A stretch of DNA of 64,000 nt, taken from positions 1 to 64,000 of IMG/VR virus record IMGVR_UViG_3300027850_000003. One strand, given 5' to 3'. Of this stretch, positions 7,606 to 15,009 are shown one piece after another; position 1 is the first letter of the stretch; each line of letters starts with the position of its first letter. Made by a program: the position numbers and the translations under genes. Under the pieces are notes generated by a model. It had not been told where the DNA came from and made no database searches. It saw only the letters and a program-made list of their open reading frames with translations. This DNA comes from a virus.

Positions 7606-8151
7606 TTACTTCAGTCCAGAACTTCCAAAGCCTTTTCCTCCTCTATCTTTCTTTGGTATAGAATCAATTACAGTAAAGTCAATATTTGCTCTTGATACAC
7701 ATTGAATTTGTGCTACTCTATCTCCAATCTCATAAGGCTTTAACTCTTCAATTAAATGATAGAAAATAAGTGAATATTCTCCTGTATATCCCTCATCACC
7801 AGTACCAATTCCATTAGAAAGTATTAGTCCAGTCTTATAAATAGAACTTCTAGCCCTTATCTGTAATTCAGCTTCTTGTGGAAGGTCTAAAGCAAATCCT
7901 AAACCATATTGATATCCATAAGGACTATTACCATAATACCCATCTAGTACGTCAGTATAAATAGCTTTTTTACTAACTGCAAAAACATCATAACAAGAGT
8001 CAGTATAATTAGCTTTTTCTGGTAATCTAGCTTCTGGATGAAGTAATTGAATTCCTACTTGATGAGTTAAACACTTCTTAGTAATATCTAAAATTATTTC
8101 CTCAGTATTTCCGTTAAAACTATCCCCAATATGAACATTATATTTATTCAT
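7606..8151 (-). CDS. dut: dUTP diphosphatase
   Basis: 181 residues, longer than the 140-150 aa of typical trimeric dUTPases because of an insertion around residues 60-80 (YTDVLDGYYGNSPYGYQYG). Conserved motifs: DSCYDVFA (motif 1, Asp), RARSSIYKTGLIL (motif 2), NGIGTGDEGYTGEYSLIFY (motif 3 with the GxxDxxYxGE pattern), GDRVAQIQ (motif 4) and the C-terminal Gly-rich RGGKGFGSSG arm (motif 5) that closes over the substrate. It hydrolyses dUTP to dUMP, feeding ThyX and keeping uracil out of DNA. Its start overlaps the stop of the small upstream gene (ATGA). Confidence 0.92.
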   Translation of the reverse strand: MNKYNVHIGDSFNGNTEEIILDITKKCLTHQVGIQLLHPEARLPEKANYTDSCYDVFAVSKKAIYTDVLDGYYGNSPYGYQYGLGFALDLPQEAELQIRARSSIYKTGLILSNGIGTGDEGYTGEYSLIFYHLIEELKPYEIGDRVAQIQCVSRANIDFTVIDSIPKKDRGGKGFGSSGLK

Positions 8152-8312
8152 TGTTTTAGTTCTCCATCAATTTTTTCTTCTAGTTCCTTAATAGTCTCAA
8201 TCATTTCTTCTACTAGAAATTTTAGAGATTCTACTATGTCTTCAGGTTTAATATCGTAACCCTTGAGCATTGAGGTATAGTCTTGCTGATACTCTTCTGC
8301 TTTATTGCTCAC
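8148..8312 (-). CDS. Small hypothetical protein, 54 aa
   Basis: GTG start at 8310-8312 with an AGGAG ribosome site 8 nt upstream; the stop TGA overlaps the dut ATG as ATGA. The product is acidic and helical, probably a coiled coil (SLKFLVEEMIETIKELEEKI). Good ribosome site and coupled overlap support it as a real gene. Function unknown. Confidence 0.65.
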   Translation of the reverse strand: MSNKAEEYQQDYTSMLKGYDIKPEDIVESLKFLVEEMIETIKELEEKIDGELKQ

Positions 8313-8349
8313 ACTCTGTACTCCTAAAAAGTATTTGGAAATATACGCT

Positions 8350-8724
8350 TTAATAAGTTAAAGTACATTCACTATTAAAACAATACCCTGTCTCTCCATC
8401 TTCTTCTTCTATTGTTTTTTTATAGAAATAACCATTAATATCCTCTATTACAACGTGAAAATCTTTATTAGTTATTTGTTTTTTAACTACTCTTGCTATT
8501 AGCTCATCTATTACTAAATATGTGCTTATGAGAATAACATCATTTTCTACTAAACCATAAAGCTCTAAAAAACTAACAGTGCTATCATAACCACTATCTA
8601 AAATTATATCTACAAAAGGAGAAATACTAAAATCAGATATAGCTTCTCCTCTTCTACAGTAAATAATTATTGGTTTTAAATCTTCTATCTCAGCTAGTAT
8701 TTTTGTGATACTTTTAACGTTCAT
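8350..8724 (-). CDS. Hypothetical protein, 124 aa
   Basis: Not recognised. Alternating hydrophobic segments (IIIYCRRG, ISPFVDIILDSG, DVILISTYLVIDELIARVV) suggest an alpha/beta fold; a C-terminal acidic linker ends with two Cys (GYCFNSECTLTY). It has no signal peptide. It lies 10 nt downstream of the PduO-like gene and shares its operon. Confidence 0.55.
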   Translation of the reverse strand: MNVKSITKILAEIEDLKPIIIYCRRGEAISDFSISPFVDIILDSGYDSTVSFLELYGLVENDVILISTYLVIDELIARVVKKQITNKDFHVVIEDINGYFYKKTIEEEDGETGYCFNSECTLTY

Positions 8725-8734
8725 ATCTAATCCC

Positions 8735-9373
8735 TTAAAACTTAGGTGGATTATAGTCTGTAACCTTAGCTTCCCAATATAGCTCGTTAATACCTAGTTT
8801 CTTAGTAGTATATCTAGTAACCCAGAATAAATAAGTAGAACTTCTATTTAATAGAGCAGAAGTCTCTTTCTTACTATTAGTGATAGGTGCTAATCCATAA
8901 AGAGTTGCATACCACTCAGAATAAGAACTTTCTAACTTTCTAAAACTAATACGAGCAAAGTCTAACCATAAGAGTCTAATATCTCTAAAGGATAAGAAGT
9001 CTCTGCAATCGTCTAAATCTAACTGAAGATAATTGATTCTGTTATCTAAGGTTTCTACTACTGTATTAGGAAAGATATGATTAATAGAATCGTCACTTCC
9101 CCAAGTAAAACAATAAGTACCTAATGAATGGAGATTTTCTATAAACCATTGAATCTGATATTCGTCAAACTTTTCTAAAAAAGGATCTTGCAAATGACAG
9201 ACTAACACCATTGATAAAGCCCATTTAGTCTTCTCAATTTCTCCGTAAACTCTATGAGCAGGAGAATGTTTCGGTAATCTGAGTCCTTTAATAAACTCAG
9301 AAGATAAATCATCCCCCTTACCGTAATGCTTAGTGCCTAGTTTAATTCTTGGTACTTTCTTACTAATATTCAC
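8735..9373 (-). CDS. PduO-type ATP:cob(I)alamin adenosyltransferase-like protein
   Basis: 212 residues, close to the 180-200 aa of PduO-type enzymes, which make adenosylcobalamin from ATP and cob(I)alamin. The order of segments matches: GTKHYGKGDDLSSEF (family TKTGD.G.TSL phosphate loop), RVYGEIEKTKWAL (family AYG..DELNA), a LLWLDFARISFRKLE helix (family LHLART.CRRAE with the catalytic Arg), and LLNRSSTYLFWVTRYTTKKLG (family LNRLSDLLF.LAR....). The usual Asp of D-E-L is Glu here, so it is divergent. The cofactor would serve the B12-dependent ribonucleotide reductase at 15730-19182. Recognition is by motif order only. Confidence 0.6.
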   Translation of the reverse strand: MNISKKVPRIKLGTKHYGKGDDLSSEFIKGLRLPKHSPAHRVYGEIEKTKWALSMVLVCHLQDPFLEKFDEYQIQWFIENLHSLGTYCFTWGSDDSINHIFPNTVVETLDNRINYLQLDLDDCRDFLSFRDIRLLWLDFARISFRKLESSYSEWYATLYGLAPITNSKKETSALLNRSSTYLFWVTRYTTKKLGINELYWEAKVTDYNPPKF

Positions 9374-9702
9374 GTAATACTATTCTCCCACTCTTCTAAT
9401 AGTTGAATAGACATTAGTAGTTTTTCTAATCCAACATGAATATCTAACTTTTCCCATTGAATAGCTTCTTCACCTAATAAAGTTACTTTAGTTATCTCTT
9501 CCTCTGTCTTATCTATTAAACACTTAAAATCAATAACAGGGATAGCATAGGGAAAAATATTAATAGATGTATCTGACCTATACTCATCTTTTAAATAGAA
9601 TATTAATTCAATACTTTTAGTAGAGGGAAAATATGTTACACCTTCTATCTTCCAGTGCATTTTTTTTATATTTTTGTTTCGCTGCTTCCATTTAGTAATC
9701 AT
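9370..9702 (-). CDS. Hypothetical protein, 110 aa
   Basis: Not recognised. Very basic N-terminus (ITKWKQRNKNIKKMHWK) followed by a beta-rich body (VTYFPSTKSIELIFYLKDE, INIFPYAIPVIDFK). No membrane segment. Its stop overlaps the PduO-like start by 4 nt, so the two are translationally coupled. Confidence 0.6.
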   Translation of the reverse strand: MITKWKQRNKNIKKMHWKIEGVTYFPSTKSIELIFYLKDEYRSDTSINIFPYAIPVIDFKCLIDKTEEEITKVTLLGEEAIQWEKLDIHVGLEKLLMSIQLLEEWENSIT

Positions 9703-9705
9703 AAA

Positions 9706-9786
9706 TTATCTCCCAAATTCCATGATAAAGAACGCAAACATATACAGAGCAATACCCCAAAACAAGATATCTATTATGAGTTCCAT
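9706..9786 (-). CDS. Possible tiny membrane peptide, 26 aa
   Basis: ATG at 9784-9786 gives 26 residues, MELIIDILFWGIALYMFAFF then IMEFGR, a single hydrophobic helix with a charged end on each side. It starts 4 nt after the stop of the 25-aa peptide upstream. Similar coupled tiny hydrophobic frames recur at 4849-4905. Real but unannotated micro-proteins are common in phages; proof is lacking here. Confidence 0.4.
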   Translation of the reverse strand: MELIIDILFWGIALYMFAFFIMEFGR

Positions 9787-9790
9787 ATTT

Positions 9791-9868
9791 CTAACCTTGT
9801 TCTGCTACCCATAAAAAGATAAAAATTGCAATGAAAATACATCCAACGGCAAAGAAAAAGTTTAACAT
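9791..9868 (-). CDS. Possible tiny membrane peptide, 25 aa
   Basis: ATG at 9866-9868, 25 residues with one uninterrupted hydrophobic stretch (FFFAVGCIFIAIFIFLWVA) and a polar end. No strong Shine-Dalgarno. Paired with the 26-aa frame directly downstream; between them they fill the gap between two clear genes. Confidence 0.4.
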   Translation of the reverse strand: MLNFFFAVGCIFIAIFIFLWVAEQG

Positions 9869-9884
9869 GATTAGTTTTATAATT

Positions 9885-10175
9885 TCATATTGTAATTTCC
9901 AAAATCATCTTTTGAAAGTCAGGACAACTAGCCCACTGACTCATTCTCATATCTTTAGTCATAGTTAACTCTAAGTCCTCATAGTGAGCTATTAGTGGTA
10001 AACTATGCAAGTGACAAAACCCTCTTACTACGTTAAATATTGAAGCAGCAGAGGTAGATATCTTATAAGACTCTTTCTCTGTATCCTTTAAGAACTTGTT
10101 AAGAGATTGAATTACCTTATACTCAGAATGAAGTAGACTGTCTCTCATATAGTAGAAGTAAATTGTCTTAGTCAT
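9885..10175 (-). CDS. Hypothetical protein, 96 aa
   Basis: Not recognised. A Tyr-rich start (IYFYYMRDSLLHSEYK), then a His/Cys cluster (FCHLHSLPLIAHYEDLE) and a late Cys (ASCPDF). Could bind a metal, by inference only. Its leader contains the CATACCGTATT motif 6 nt before the ATG and no purine-rich ribosome site. Confidence 0.55.
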   Translation of the reverse strand: MTKTIYFYYMRDSLLHSEYKVIQSLNKFLKDTEKESYKISTSAASIFNVVRGFCHLHSLPLIAHYEDLELTMTKDMRMSQWASCPDFQKMILEITI

Positions 10176-10181
10176 AAAAGT

Positions 10182-10193
10182 AATACGGTATGT
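10182..10193 (-). promoter_or_regulatory. Leader motif ACATACCGTATT shared with 7526-7537
   Basis: Second copy of the identical 12-mer, 6 nt before the ATG at 10175. Upstream of it both leaders continue with TTTTC and a pyrimidine-rich stretch. The coincidence of position and sequence in two otherwise unrelated leaders suggests a shared control element. Confidence 0.45.
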
Positions 10194-10217
10194 AGAAAAC
10201 TCAGTGGATTTAGTACA

Positions 10218-10970
10218 TTATCTAAGAATATTTTGAATAAAGTTTGAATAATCTTCTTTTATAGGTAAGTTTTCATCCACCTTTAATACTCTTCTAGTAG
10301 TTACAACTTCTTTTTCAGTAATTGGGTTATATCCTTTCTTTTCATAATTCTTCCAATAAATACCTGTACCTCTTCTCTGCCAAGTAGGAGTATCATTAAA
10401 GTTAATCCCGTTACTAAATAAAAGTTCATTTTTAAATTCTTTAGTTTGCTTATCTAGCATTGAAGTAGCTTTTCTAGCGCTATTACCTAGCTTTCTTAAT
10501 GTCCAATAAGACCATCCATTTAACGCACATCTGGTAGCATCCGCCTGTCTCCAGTTAAAATAATCTACTACTAAAGATTTATTAGCTAAAGAGCAAAGTC
10601 TGCTATCAAAACTAACTATCTTATTAGAAATGTAAGAAAAATTAGAGCTAGCGATACTAGCTGAGATAGATACTAGCTTTTCAACTGATTTGTCAAAAAG
10701 ATTCCAATTGTCAATAGGAAATAAAATAGATATTTCATCTGACTCAGTATAAGCATAAAGTCCTTCTAATTCAAGCATTAAAGCTTCAGTAGTCTCTACC
10801 ATGAAGTTATGAAATTTACAATCAAAAGGTTTGTTAAAATTCTCTAATTTAGTAAATTTAGAAAAAGAACGTCCATCAACTCTAATTATTGTATATGTTT
10901 CAGGTAGTAGTTTTAAACTGTGAAAATATTCAAAAGAACGCATCTTAGTCTCAAACATATCATTGTTCAT
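10218..10970 (-). CDS. Thg1-like 3'-5' RNA polymerase (tRNA-His guanylyltransferase family)
   Basis: 250 residues, typical of Thg1-like proteins (TLPs). The two-metal catalytic residues are visible as R30-V-D32-G33-R-S-F-S-K-F and YTESD78-E79-I; SFDSRLCSL and the YFNWRQADATRCALNGWSYW stretch with R-K-L-G downstream are family hallmarks. Eukaryotic Thg1 adds G-1 to tRNA-His; bacterial and phage TLPs add nucleotides 3'-to-5' to repair 5'-truncated tRNAs. Together with the RNA ligase at 36534-37649 this suggests RNA repair during infection (inference). Preceded by the DUF932 gene. Confidence 0.88.
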   Translation of the reverse strand: MNNDMFETKMRSFEYFHSLKLLPETYTIIRVDGRSFSKFTKLENFNKPFDCKFHNFMVETTEALMLELEGLYAYTESDEISILFPIDNWNLFDKSVEKLVSISASIASSNFSYISNKIVSFDSRLCSLANKSLVVDYFNWRQADATRCALNGWSYWTLRKLGNSARKATSMLDKQTKEFKNELLFSNGINFNDTPTWQRRGTGIYWKNYEKKGYNPITEKEVVTTRRVLKVDENLPIKEDYSNFIQNILR

Positions 10971-11003
10971 ATTAATACCTCTTACTATTTACTAATTCAT
11001 TCG

Positions 11004-12008
11004 TTATTTTCTCACTCCTTGAATAAATCTTTTGCTAATATTATTTACTTTCCCAAATACTGAATCGTATATCTTATTTACTCCTCTAGTAAAATGAACT
11101 ACCTCAGTTAAAGCATTAAATACTCTATAAGCTGAATACTTACCTTTTGATAACTCTGCTCCTTTCTGTTCTTCTAAGAGTCTCATAGTTTCCTTAAATA
11201 GGTAGTTACTATCATAGTGTTCTACATTCTCTAACTCTAATGAATATCTAACTAGCTCAGTAATCTCCTTAGAATTTAAATCTAAAGAGTTCCAATACTG
11301 GTATAACTTAACAGTCTCTTGGAATGAGAAATCTTCTATATCAAAAGAAGTAAGCAGACTCTTATAGGTTTGGCTAGCATTTCCTCTATGACTTATAGTA
11401 TATCTCTGGTCGAAGTTACTAAGAGACATTCTAAGAGTGTTATCGCATACTACTCTGGTAATAGTTGAGTAAATTGCATTAGCTCCCTTATGATTACTCA
11501 GAAACATAAGAGTTAGTAGTAAGTCATCTCCTTCTACTACTGATAAAGTATTTTGCTCTAATTGAACCCAGAACATTTTACCTTGAAATAAGACCCCTGA
11601 ACTGTAATATTGTAATTTATCAGGAAACTCACTTCTTAGTTTCTCTGCTTTATCTAATACTTCTTTATGTTGGATAATTTCGTAAATATCCGAAACTGAA
11701 GAATTTAAAATAGTATTAATATCAGGTCTAGTTAGATAATGAACATCTTCACTAGGACTGAACCTATAATATTCATGAGTAAAATACGGTTTCTTTTCTA
11801 CTATGATATTCGAGACATTAGTATGATATTCAATATCTTCCTTAGTTATATTTCTATCATTAATAACTGTTGGAACCATTTTGAAACTTTCACCAGTATA
11901 AATGTTTCGATTAGTAGTTCCTGACCACCAAGGGAGTTCCTTGCCAATAAAGGGAATTAAAAACTCGGAGTTATCATTGATAGCTTCAACTTCGATACCG
12001 TGTGTCAT
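11004..12008 (-). CDS. DUF932 family protein
   Basis: 334 residues, the usual length of the phage/plasmid DUF932 family, whose function is not established. Supporting segments: GIEVEAINDNSEFLIPFIGKELPWW at the N-terminus (split here in description), a central SSGVLFQGKMFWVQLEQN, NHKGANAIYSTITRVVCDNTL (family D...RVVCxNT pattern), and a C-terminal SAYRVFNALTEVVHFTRG. The leader carries 11-nt-loop hairpin B 28 nt upstream of the ATG. Confidence 0.8.
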   Translation of the reverse strand: MTHGIEVEAINDNSEFLIPFIGKELPWWSGTTNRNIYTGESFKMVPTVINDRNITKEDIEYHTNVSNIIVEKKPYFTHEYYRFSPSEDVHYLTRPDINTILNSSVSDIYEIIQHKEVLDKAEKLRSEFPDKLQYYSSGVLFQGKMFWVQLEQNTLSVVEGDDLLLTLMFLSNHKGANAIYSTITRVVCDNTLRMSLSNFDQRYTISHRGNASQTYKSLLTSFDIEDFSFQETVKLYQYWNSLDLNSKEITELVRYSLELENVEHYDSNYLFKETMRLLEEQKGAELSKGKYSAYRVFNALTEVVHFTRGVNKIYDSVFGKVNNISKRFIQGVRK

Positions 12009-12035
12009 AGGTTTTATCCTTTAGTTAAGTGAATG

Positions 12036-12056
12036 AGTAGTTAGTTACTCCCTACT
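12036..12056 (-). promoter_or_regulatory. Leader hairpin of the 11-nt-loop family (copy B)
   Basis: Minus strand: AGTAG - GGAGTAACTAA - CTACT, 28 nt upstream of the DUF932 start. Same loop as copies D, E and F but in a different flanking context. The 5-bp stem is perfect. Confidence 0.6.
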
Positions 12057-12097
12057 TTTCTATACTTTTACTTTCGTTTCTTATCTTACGAACGAGA

Positions 12098-12298
12098 CTA
12101 TTGTGATTTGGAGTTGGGGAAGAGAAGATTATTAGTCATAAAACAGAAGTTTGTATTATTTATTTTATCTTAAGGCTCCAGAATTAAAATTTAATACATT
12201 ATCGTTTCTATTTTTTCACTACTTTTTACTCTACTATCTTCTATTATTATATTTATTTTTAGAATTCATAAGTTTTACCTATTGTAATTTGGAGTTGG
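12098..12298. repeat. Imperfect 20-bp direct repeat straddling the left inverted repeat
   Basis: CTATTGTGATTTGGAGTTGG at 12098-12117 and CTATTGTAATTTGGAGTTGG at 12279-12298, 181 bp apart with one mismatch. One copy is outside and one inside the left 39-bp inverted repeat of the helicase-like island. Could be protein-binding sites or the trace of a duplication. Confidence 0.6.
12156..12194. repeat. Left 39-bp inverted repeat of the helicase-like island
   Basis: A perfect 39-bp inverted match to 14239-14277, with the GC-richest core CTTAAGGCTCCAG. Two further bases either side match with single mismatches. The pair encloses the 12475-14154 gene plus 280 bp of non-coding DNA on one side and 84 bp on the other. 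Hairpins 2 kb apart are not terminators, so end repeats of a mobile unit or recombination sites are more likely. Confidence 0.85.
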
Positions 12299-12474
12299 AT
12301 AGGAAATAGTGATGTTTTATTATCTAAAGTAGATAAATAGCGGGGAAAGATATATAAAATCGAGTAAGAACGCTTAAAAAAATATCTACTCAAAATGTAC
12401 TACTTTTAATTATAACCTTACTTTTTTTTGTACTATAATACTATTATAGCTCTTTATATACGAAAAAGTAATAG

Positions 12475-14154
12475 CTAAACTATCTCGTACCCTGCAACAG
12501 TTTTATTATTGACAGACTTTCTAGTAGCTTGAATATTAAAAATTCTCTCAATATCACTAGCTTTAGCTTTTTTCTCTAATCCAATATCCTCATAAAGTCT
12601 AGTTAAAATCACTTTTATATCCTTAGATAAGTAAAAACCAAGAGTGAAAAGATTCTTAACCTCTTTGTCTATAAACTCTTGTGATCTTAAGTTATTAAAT
12701 TCTTTTCTAATCTTATCCGGTTGAAATCCTAGTCTTTTATAATCTCTTTTAGATAAGACTCCAATAGTTTCTTTTATTAATGGACAAGCATTACTAGCAG
12801 CTTCTAAACTAATTTCGTCGTTGCAATAAGCTTTAATAATATTTCTTGCATTTTTACTAACTATAAAATCTAATTTGATGAAGGGGTTTTCTAAAATTTC
12901 AAATCTTTTACTTTCTTCATAAAAACAATTGATAGAAAGCCCATTCTTATAAACTTCAATGACATCTTTGTATCTCCTCTTCTCTAATAGGAGGAGTAGC
13001 TCATCAAAGTATACTTGTCCTTCTTCATTTCTAGCCAAATAACTATCTTCTGTGAATCCCTTAGCTGCTGCTTCTTTTTGCTTATCTGTTCCAGTATTAT
13101 AAAGACTTAACCAATCATTAGTAGTCTCAATTTTTGTTTCAATTATACTTTCAAATTCTTCTTTAGTAATACTTAAAGGATTTTCATTAAATATGTGGAT
13201 AATATAGTGCCTAAAAGGATTAGTTTCAGTTCTAATACGTCCAGCCACTTGAAAAATATCAGTGTCAATGGAAACTAATGTGTTTTTATTCCTGTTATTT
13301 GAGACAACAAAAGCTAAACCTGTATCTGAATAAATATCTACTCCTTTAAATGCACAGGAAATTATAAAATTGAACATTTTCTCTGGGTTATTAGCAGTAG
13401 AAATACCAAAATACCCTAATTTTTTCTTATTTTCTAATGTATTACTACAAATAACTCTACATTCACTTATTAATAGGTCACAAGATTCAATAATATCTCG
13501 AATCATAGTAACACTGTTGACATAAAAATAGGCAGCTTGAGGTTTTTTTCCGTCTATTTCAATGTCCAAGCATTCGTCTCTAAATTTAGCTACTATTTGC
13601 TTAACTTTATAAATCGGGTTAGTAGTTTTTAAGGGAGTAACTTTAACTTTTTCAATATTATCCCACTCTAATTCAGTATAAGGAAGGTTTTTTAATTGAG
13701 TAGGAAGAAACTCTTTCTCTATTGGAGTAGCTGAGATAAAACTTACTTTAGGAAAATTCTCAATTGTAGTTAGTAGAGTATTAATTGCTTTATTTCTATA
13801 AGCATAAGCGTCTAATAAGTCACTAAATTCATCAATAACAATGTGGTACAAAGGTGATATAAAAGAAGCTACTTTATGAAAAGAATCGTAAGTCACCATT
13901 ATTTTAGGTACTTCTGTATTCTCAATATAATCTTTTATTGTGACTTCAGTAACTCCTGAGTAAACCCCTAATATATCTTCTTTTCTTCTATTATTAGGGT
14001 ATTGAGCTACTTTATTATTTATCATAGCTACTGTAGGAACTACTAAGACTAGAGCATCTGAGTTCTCAAGAGCAAATGAACTACAACCACACCCTGTAAT
14101 TTTTTTGTCAACTATACCTAAAGGGATTTCTGAGTATTTGTCTGAATAATACAT
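12475..14154 (-). CDS. Degenerate SF2-helicase-like protein within an inverted-repeat island (paralogue of 60645-62477)
   Basis: 559 residues. Helicase-like motifs in order: a P-loop position reading TGCGCSSFALEN with no Lys (residues about 20-31), VLVVPT, motif Ia-like, a DEFS Walker B in HIVIDEFSDLLD, motif III FISATPI, a VNSVTMIRDII motif IV, and motif VI QVAGRIRTETNPFRH. This is the layout of replication-origin-binding/Bacteroides BT4734-like helicases with the K-T-I-T-G-x-G-A-T type P-loop. Motor core about 1-330; the C-terminal 65 residues (KDIKVILTRLYEDIGLEKKAKA, then DIERIFNIQATRKSVNNK) are shared with a GIY-YIG protein at 45064. Weak ribosome site. Whether it hydrolyses ATP is unknown. 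Confidence 0.7.
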   Translation of the reverse strand: MYYSDKYSEIPLGIVDKKITGCGCSSFALENSDALVLVVPTVAMINNKVAQYPNNRRKEDILGVYSGVTEVTIKDYIENTEVPKIMVTYDSFHKVASFISPLYHIVIDEFSDLLDAYAYRNKAINTLLTTIENFPKVSFISATPIEKEFLPTQLKNLPYTELEWDNIEKVKVTPLKTTNPIYKVKQIVAKFRDECLDIEIDGKKPQAAYFYVNSVTMIRDIIESCDLLISECRVICSNTLENKKKLGYFGISTANNPEKMFNFIISCAFKGVDIYSDTGLAFVVSNNRNKNTLVSIDTDIFQVAGRIRTETNPFRHYIIHIFNENPLSITKEEFESIIETKIETTNDWLSLYNTGTDKQKEAAAKGFTEDSYLARNEEGQVYFDELLLLLEKRRYKDVIEVYKNGLSINCFYEESKRFEILENPFIKLDFIVSKNARNIIKAYCNDEISLEAASNACPLIKETIGVLSKRDYKRLGFQPDKIRKEFNNLRSQEFIDKEVKNLFTLGFYLSKDIKVILTRLYEDIGLEKKAKASDIERIFNIQATRKSVNNKTVAGYEIV

Positions 14155-14192
14155 ACGCTGATTTAATTACTTTTTATGTTGTTTTATTTATT

Positions 14193-14216
14193 ATAACTCA
14201 CTTTATATATAAAAAA
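14193..14216 (-). promoter_or_regulatory. 24-bp box shared with the GIY-YIG gene upstream region (45941-45964)
   Basis: The minus strand contains TATATATAAAGTGAGTTAT preceded by Ts; 24 consecutive bases are identical at 45941-45964. In both cases the box lies 40-75 bp upstream of the gene start, where a promoter is expected. Two genes that also share a protein domain thus share a control sequence. Confidence 0.65.
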
Positions 14217-14238
14217 GTAAAAACCCACCTAGATTGTG

Positions 14239-14277
14239 TTAAATTTTAATTCTGGAGCCTTAAGATAAAATAAATAA
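14239..14277. repeat. Right 39-bp inverted repeat of the helicase-like island
   Basis: Exact reverse complement of 12156-12194. It lies upstream of the helicase-like gene, outside its promoter-like box. Flanking bases diverge apart from a short imperfect extension. Confidence 0.85.
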
Positions 14278-14468
14278 CACATAATCGTCATAATTATATA
14301 ATCTATTTCTTAATTTTCCCAGCATTATAGTAAGTGATTAGCTATTATTGTAGTTAAATTTAGAATTTCTAAAAATAGCTATAATAATAATCTTTCAGCT
14401 ACTAAAGATTTACTGAAAATTAGAAAGAATAGATAATTACCAGGGAGTTTTTAGGCTCCCTTTCTCAT

Positions 14469-14675
14469 TTACTCTTTCAACTCATAATCAGTACAATTCT
14501 CAGCGTGGTATATTTCAGAAGGGTTTACAGCACAAGGAAGATGCTCATTCCCATTATAAAATACACATTCTGAGCAAGTAGGAGGTAGTTCTTCTATTAT
14601 CTTATATAGCCAGTCAGGATCGAAATCTTCTGGTAAATCTTCTAGCTCTTCAAATCCATCTTTTTCAATAGTCAT
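14469..14675 (-). CDS. Hypothetical Cys-containing acidic protein, 68 aa
   Basis: Very acidic N-terminus, then CSECVFYNGNEHLPCAVNPSE and a last Cys in ENCTDYE: four Cys in a C-x2-C...C...C arrangement that could bind one zinc ion. Similar short Cys clusters are frequent in phage proteins of unknown function. AGGAG ribosome site lies inside the end of the upstream small gene. Confidence 0.6.
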   Translation of the reverse strand: MTIEKDGFEELEDLPEDFDPDWLYKIIEELPPTCSECVFYNGNEHLPCAVNPSEIYHAENCTDYELKE

Positions 14676-14677
14676 AA

Positions 14678-14815
14678 TTAACTCCTAGTAATAATTAAGT
14701 AGACCAATATTTCAGATAGTAGTAAGCAAGTGCCTAGTGAGTTGTTTTCTGTCATGATACTTATCTTTTTAAATGTTTCCCAAGTTTTTTCGGTCAACAC
14801 ATTATGAATTATCAT
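14678..14815 (-). CDS. Small hypothetical protein, 45 aa
   Basis: ATG at 14813-14815, 2 nt after the stop of the 63-aa gene, giving a 45-residue product with a hydrophobic C-terminal helix (LLLSEILVYLIITRS). Its last codons carry the AGGAG ribosome site of the next gene. Position and coupling support it; codon content is too short for certainty. Confidence 0.45.
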   Translation of the reverse strand: MIIHNVLTEKTWETFKKISIMTENNSLGTCLLLSEILVYLIITRS

Positions 14816-14817
14816 TG

Positions 14818-15009
14818 TTAGAGTTTTTCCAAATAGACCCAAATACTACCTCGCATCGCTACCGCCTCTTTAACATAGTGATATCCTAGTGCCAGCCAAT
14901 CTCTATTACCTAATGATGAAGCTAACTCGTCAAAAGTGTCAATAGCTACCCAACCATTAATGCCGTCAAACGGGTGTTCTGTTATGTCAACCGCTTCTTG
15001 AATTGTCAT
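14818..15009 (-). CDS. Hypothetical protein, 63 aa
   Basis: Not recognised. Trp- and Gly-containing alpha/beta sequence (GINGWVAIDTFDELASSLG, then DWLALGYHYVKEAVAMRG). The leader holds a 7-bp hairpin, AGAGGAG / CTCCTCT, ending about 13 nt before the ATG, which could regulate translation of this gene. Confidence 0.55.
   Translation of the reverse strand: MTIQEAVDITEHPFDGINGWVAIDTFDELASSLGNRDWLALGYHYVKEAVAMRGSIWVYLEKL

Larger units (their letters stand above)
12009..12474. other. Gene-free region with hairpin, direct repeat and left inverted repeat
   Basis: No open frame of note. It holds, in order, leader hairpin B (12036-12056), a 20-bp imperfect direct repeat (12098-12117 and 12279-12298), the left 39-bp inverted repeat (12156-12194) and AT-rich sequence up to the helicase-like stop codon. 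A TACTATAATACTATTATA string near 12433 resembles a promoter on either strand. Confidence 0.6.
14155..14468. other. Gene-free region upstream of the helicase-like gene
   Basis: Contains the shared 24-bp box (14193-14216), the right 39-bp inverted repeat (14239-14277) and a GGGAG/CTCCC hairpin with a T-rich 3' side on the plus strand (about 14441-14465) next to the stop of the 68-aa gene. No open frame was supported. Confidence 0.6.
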
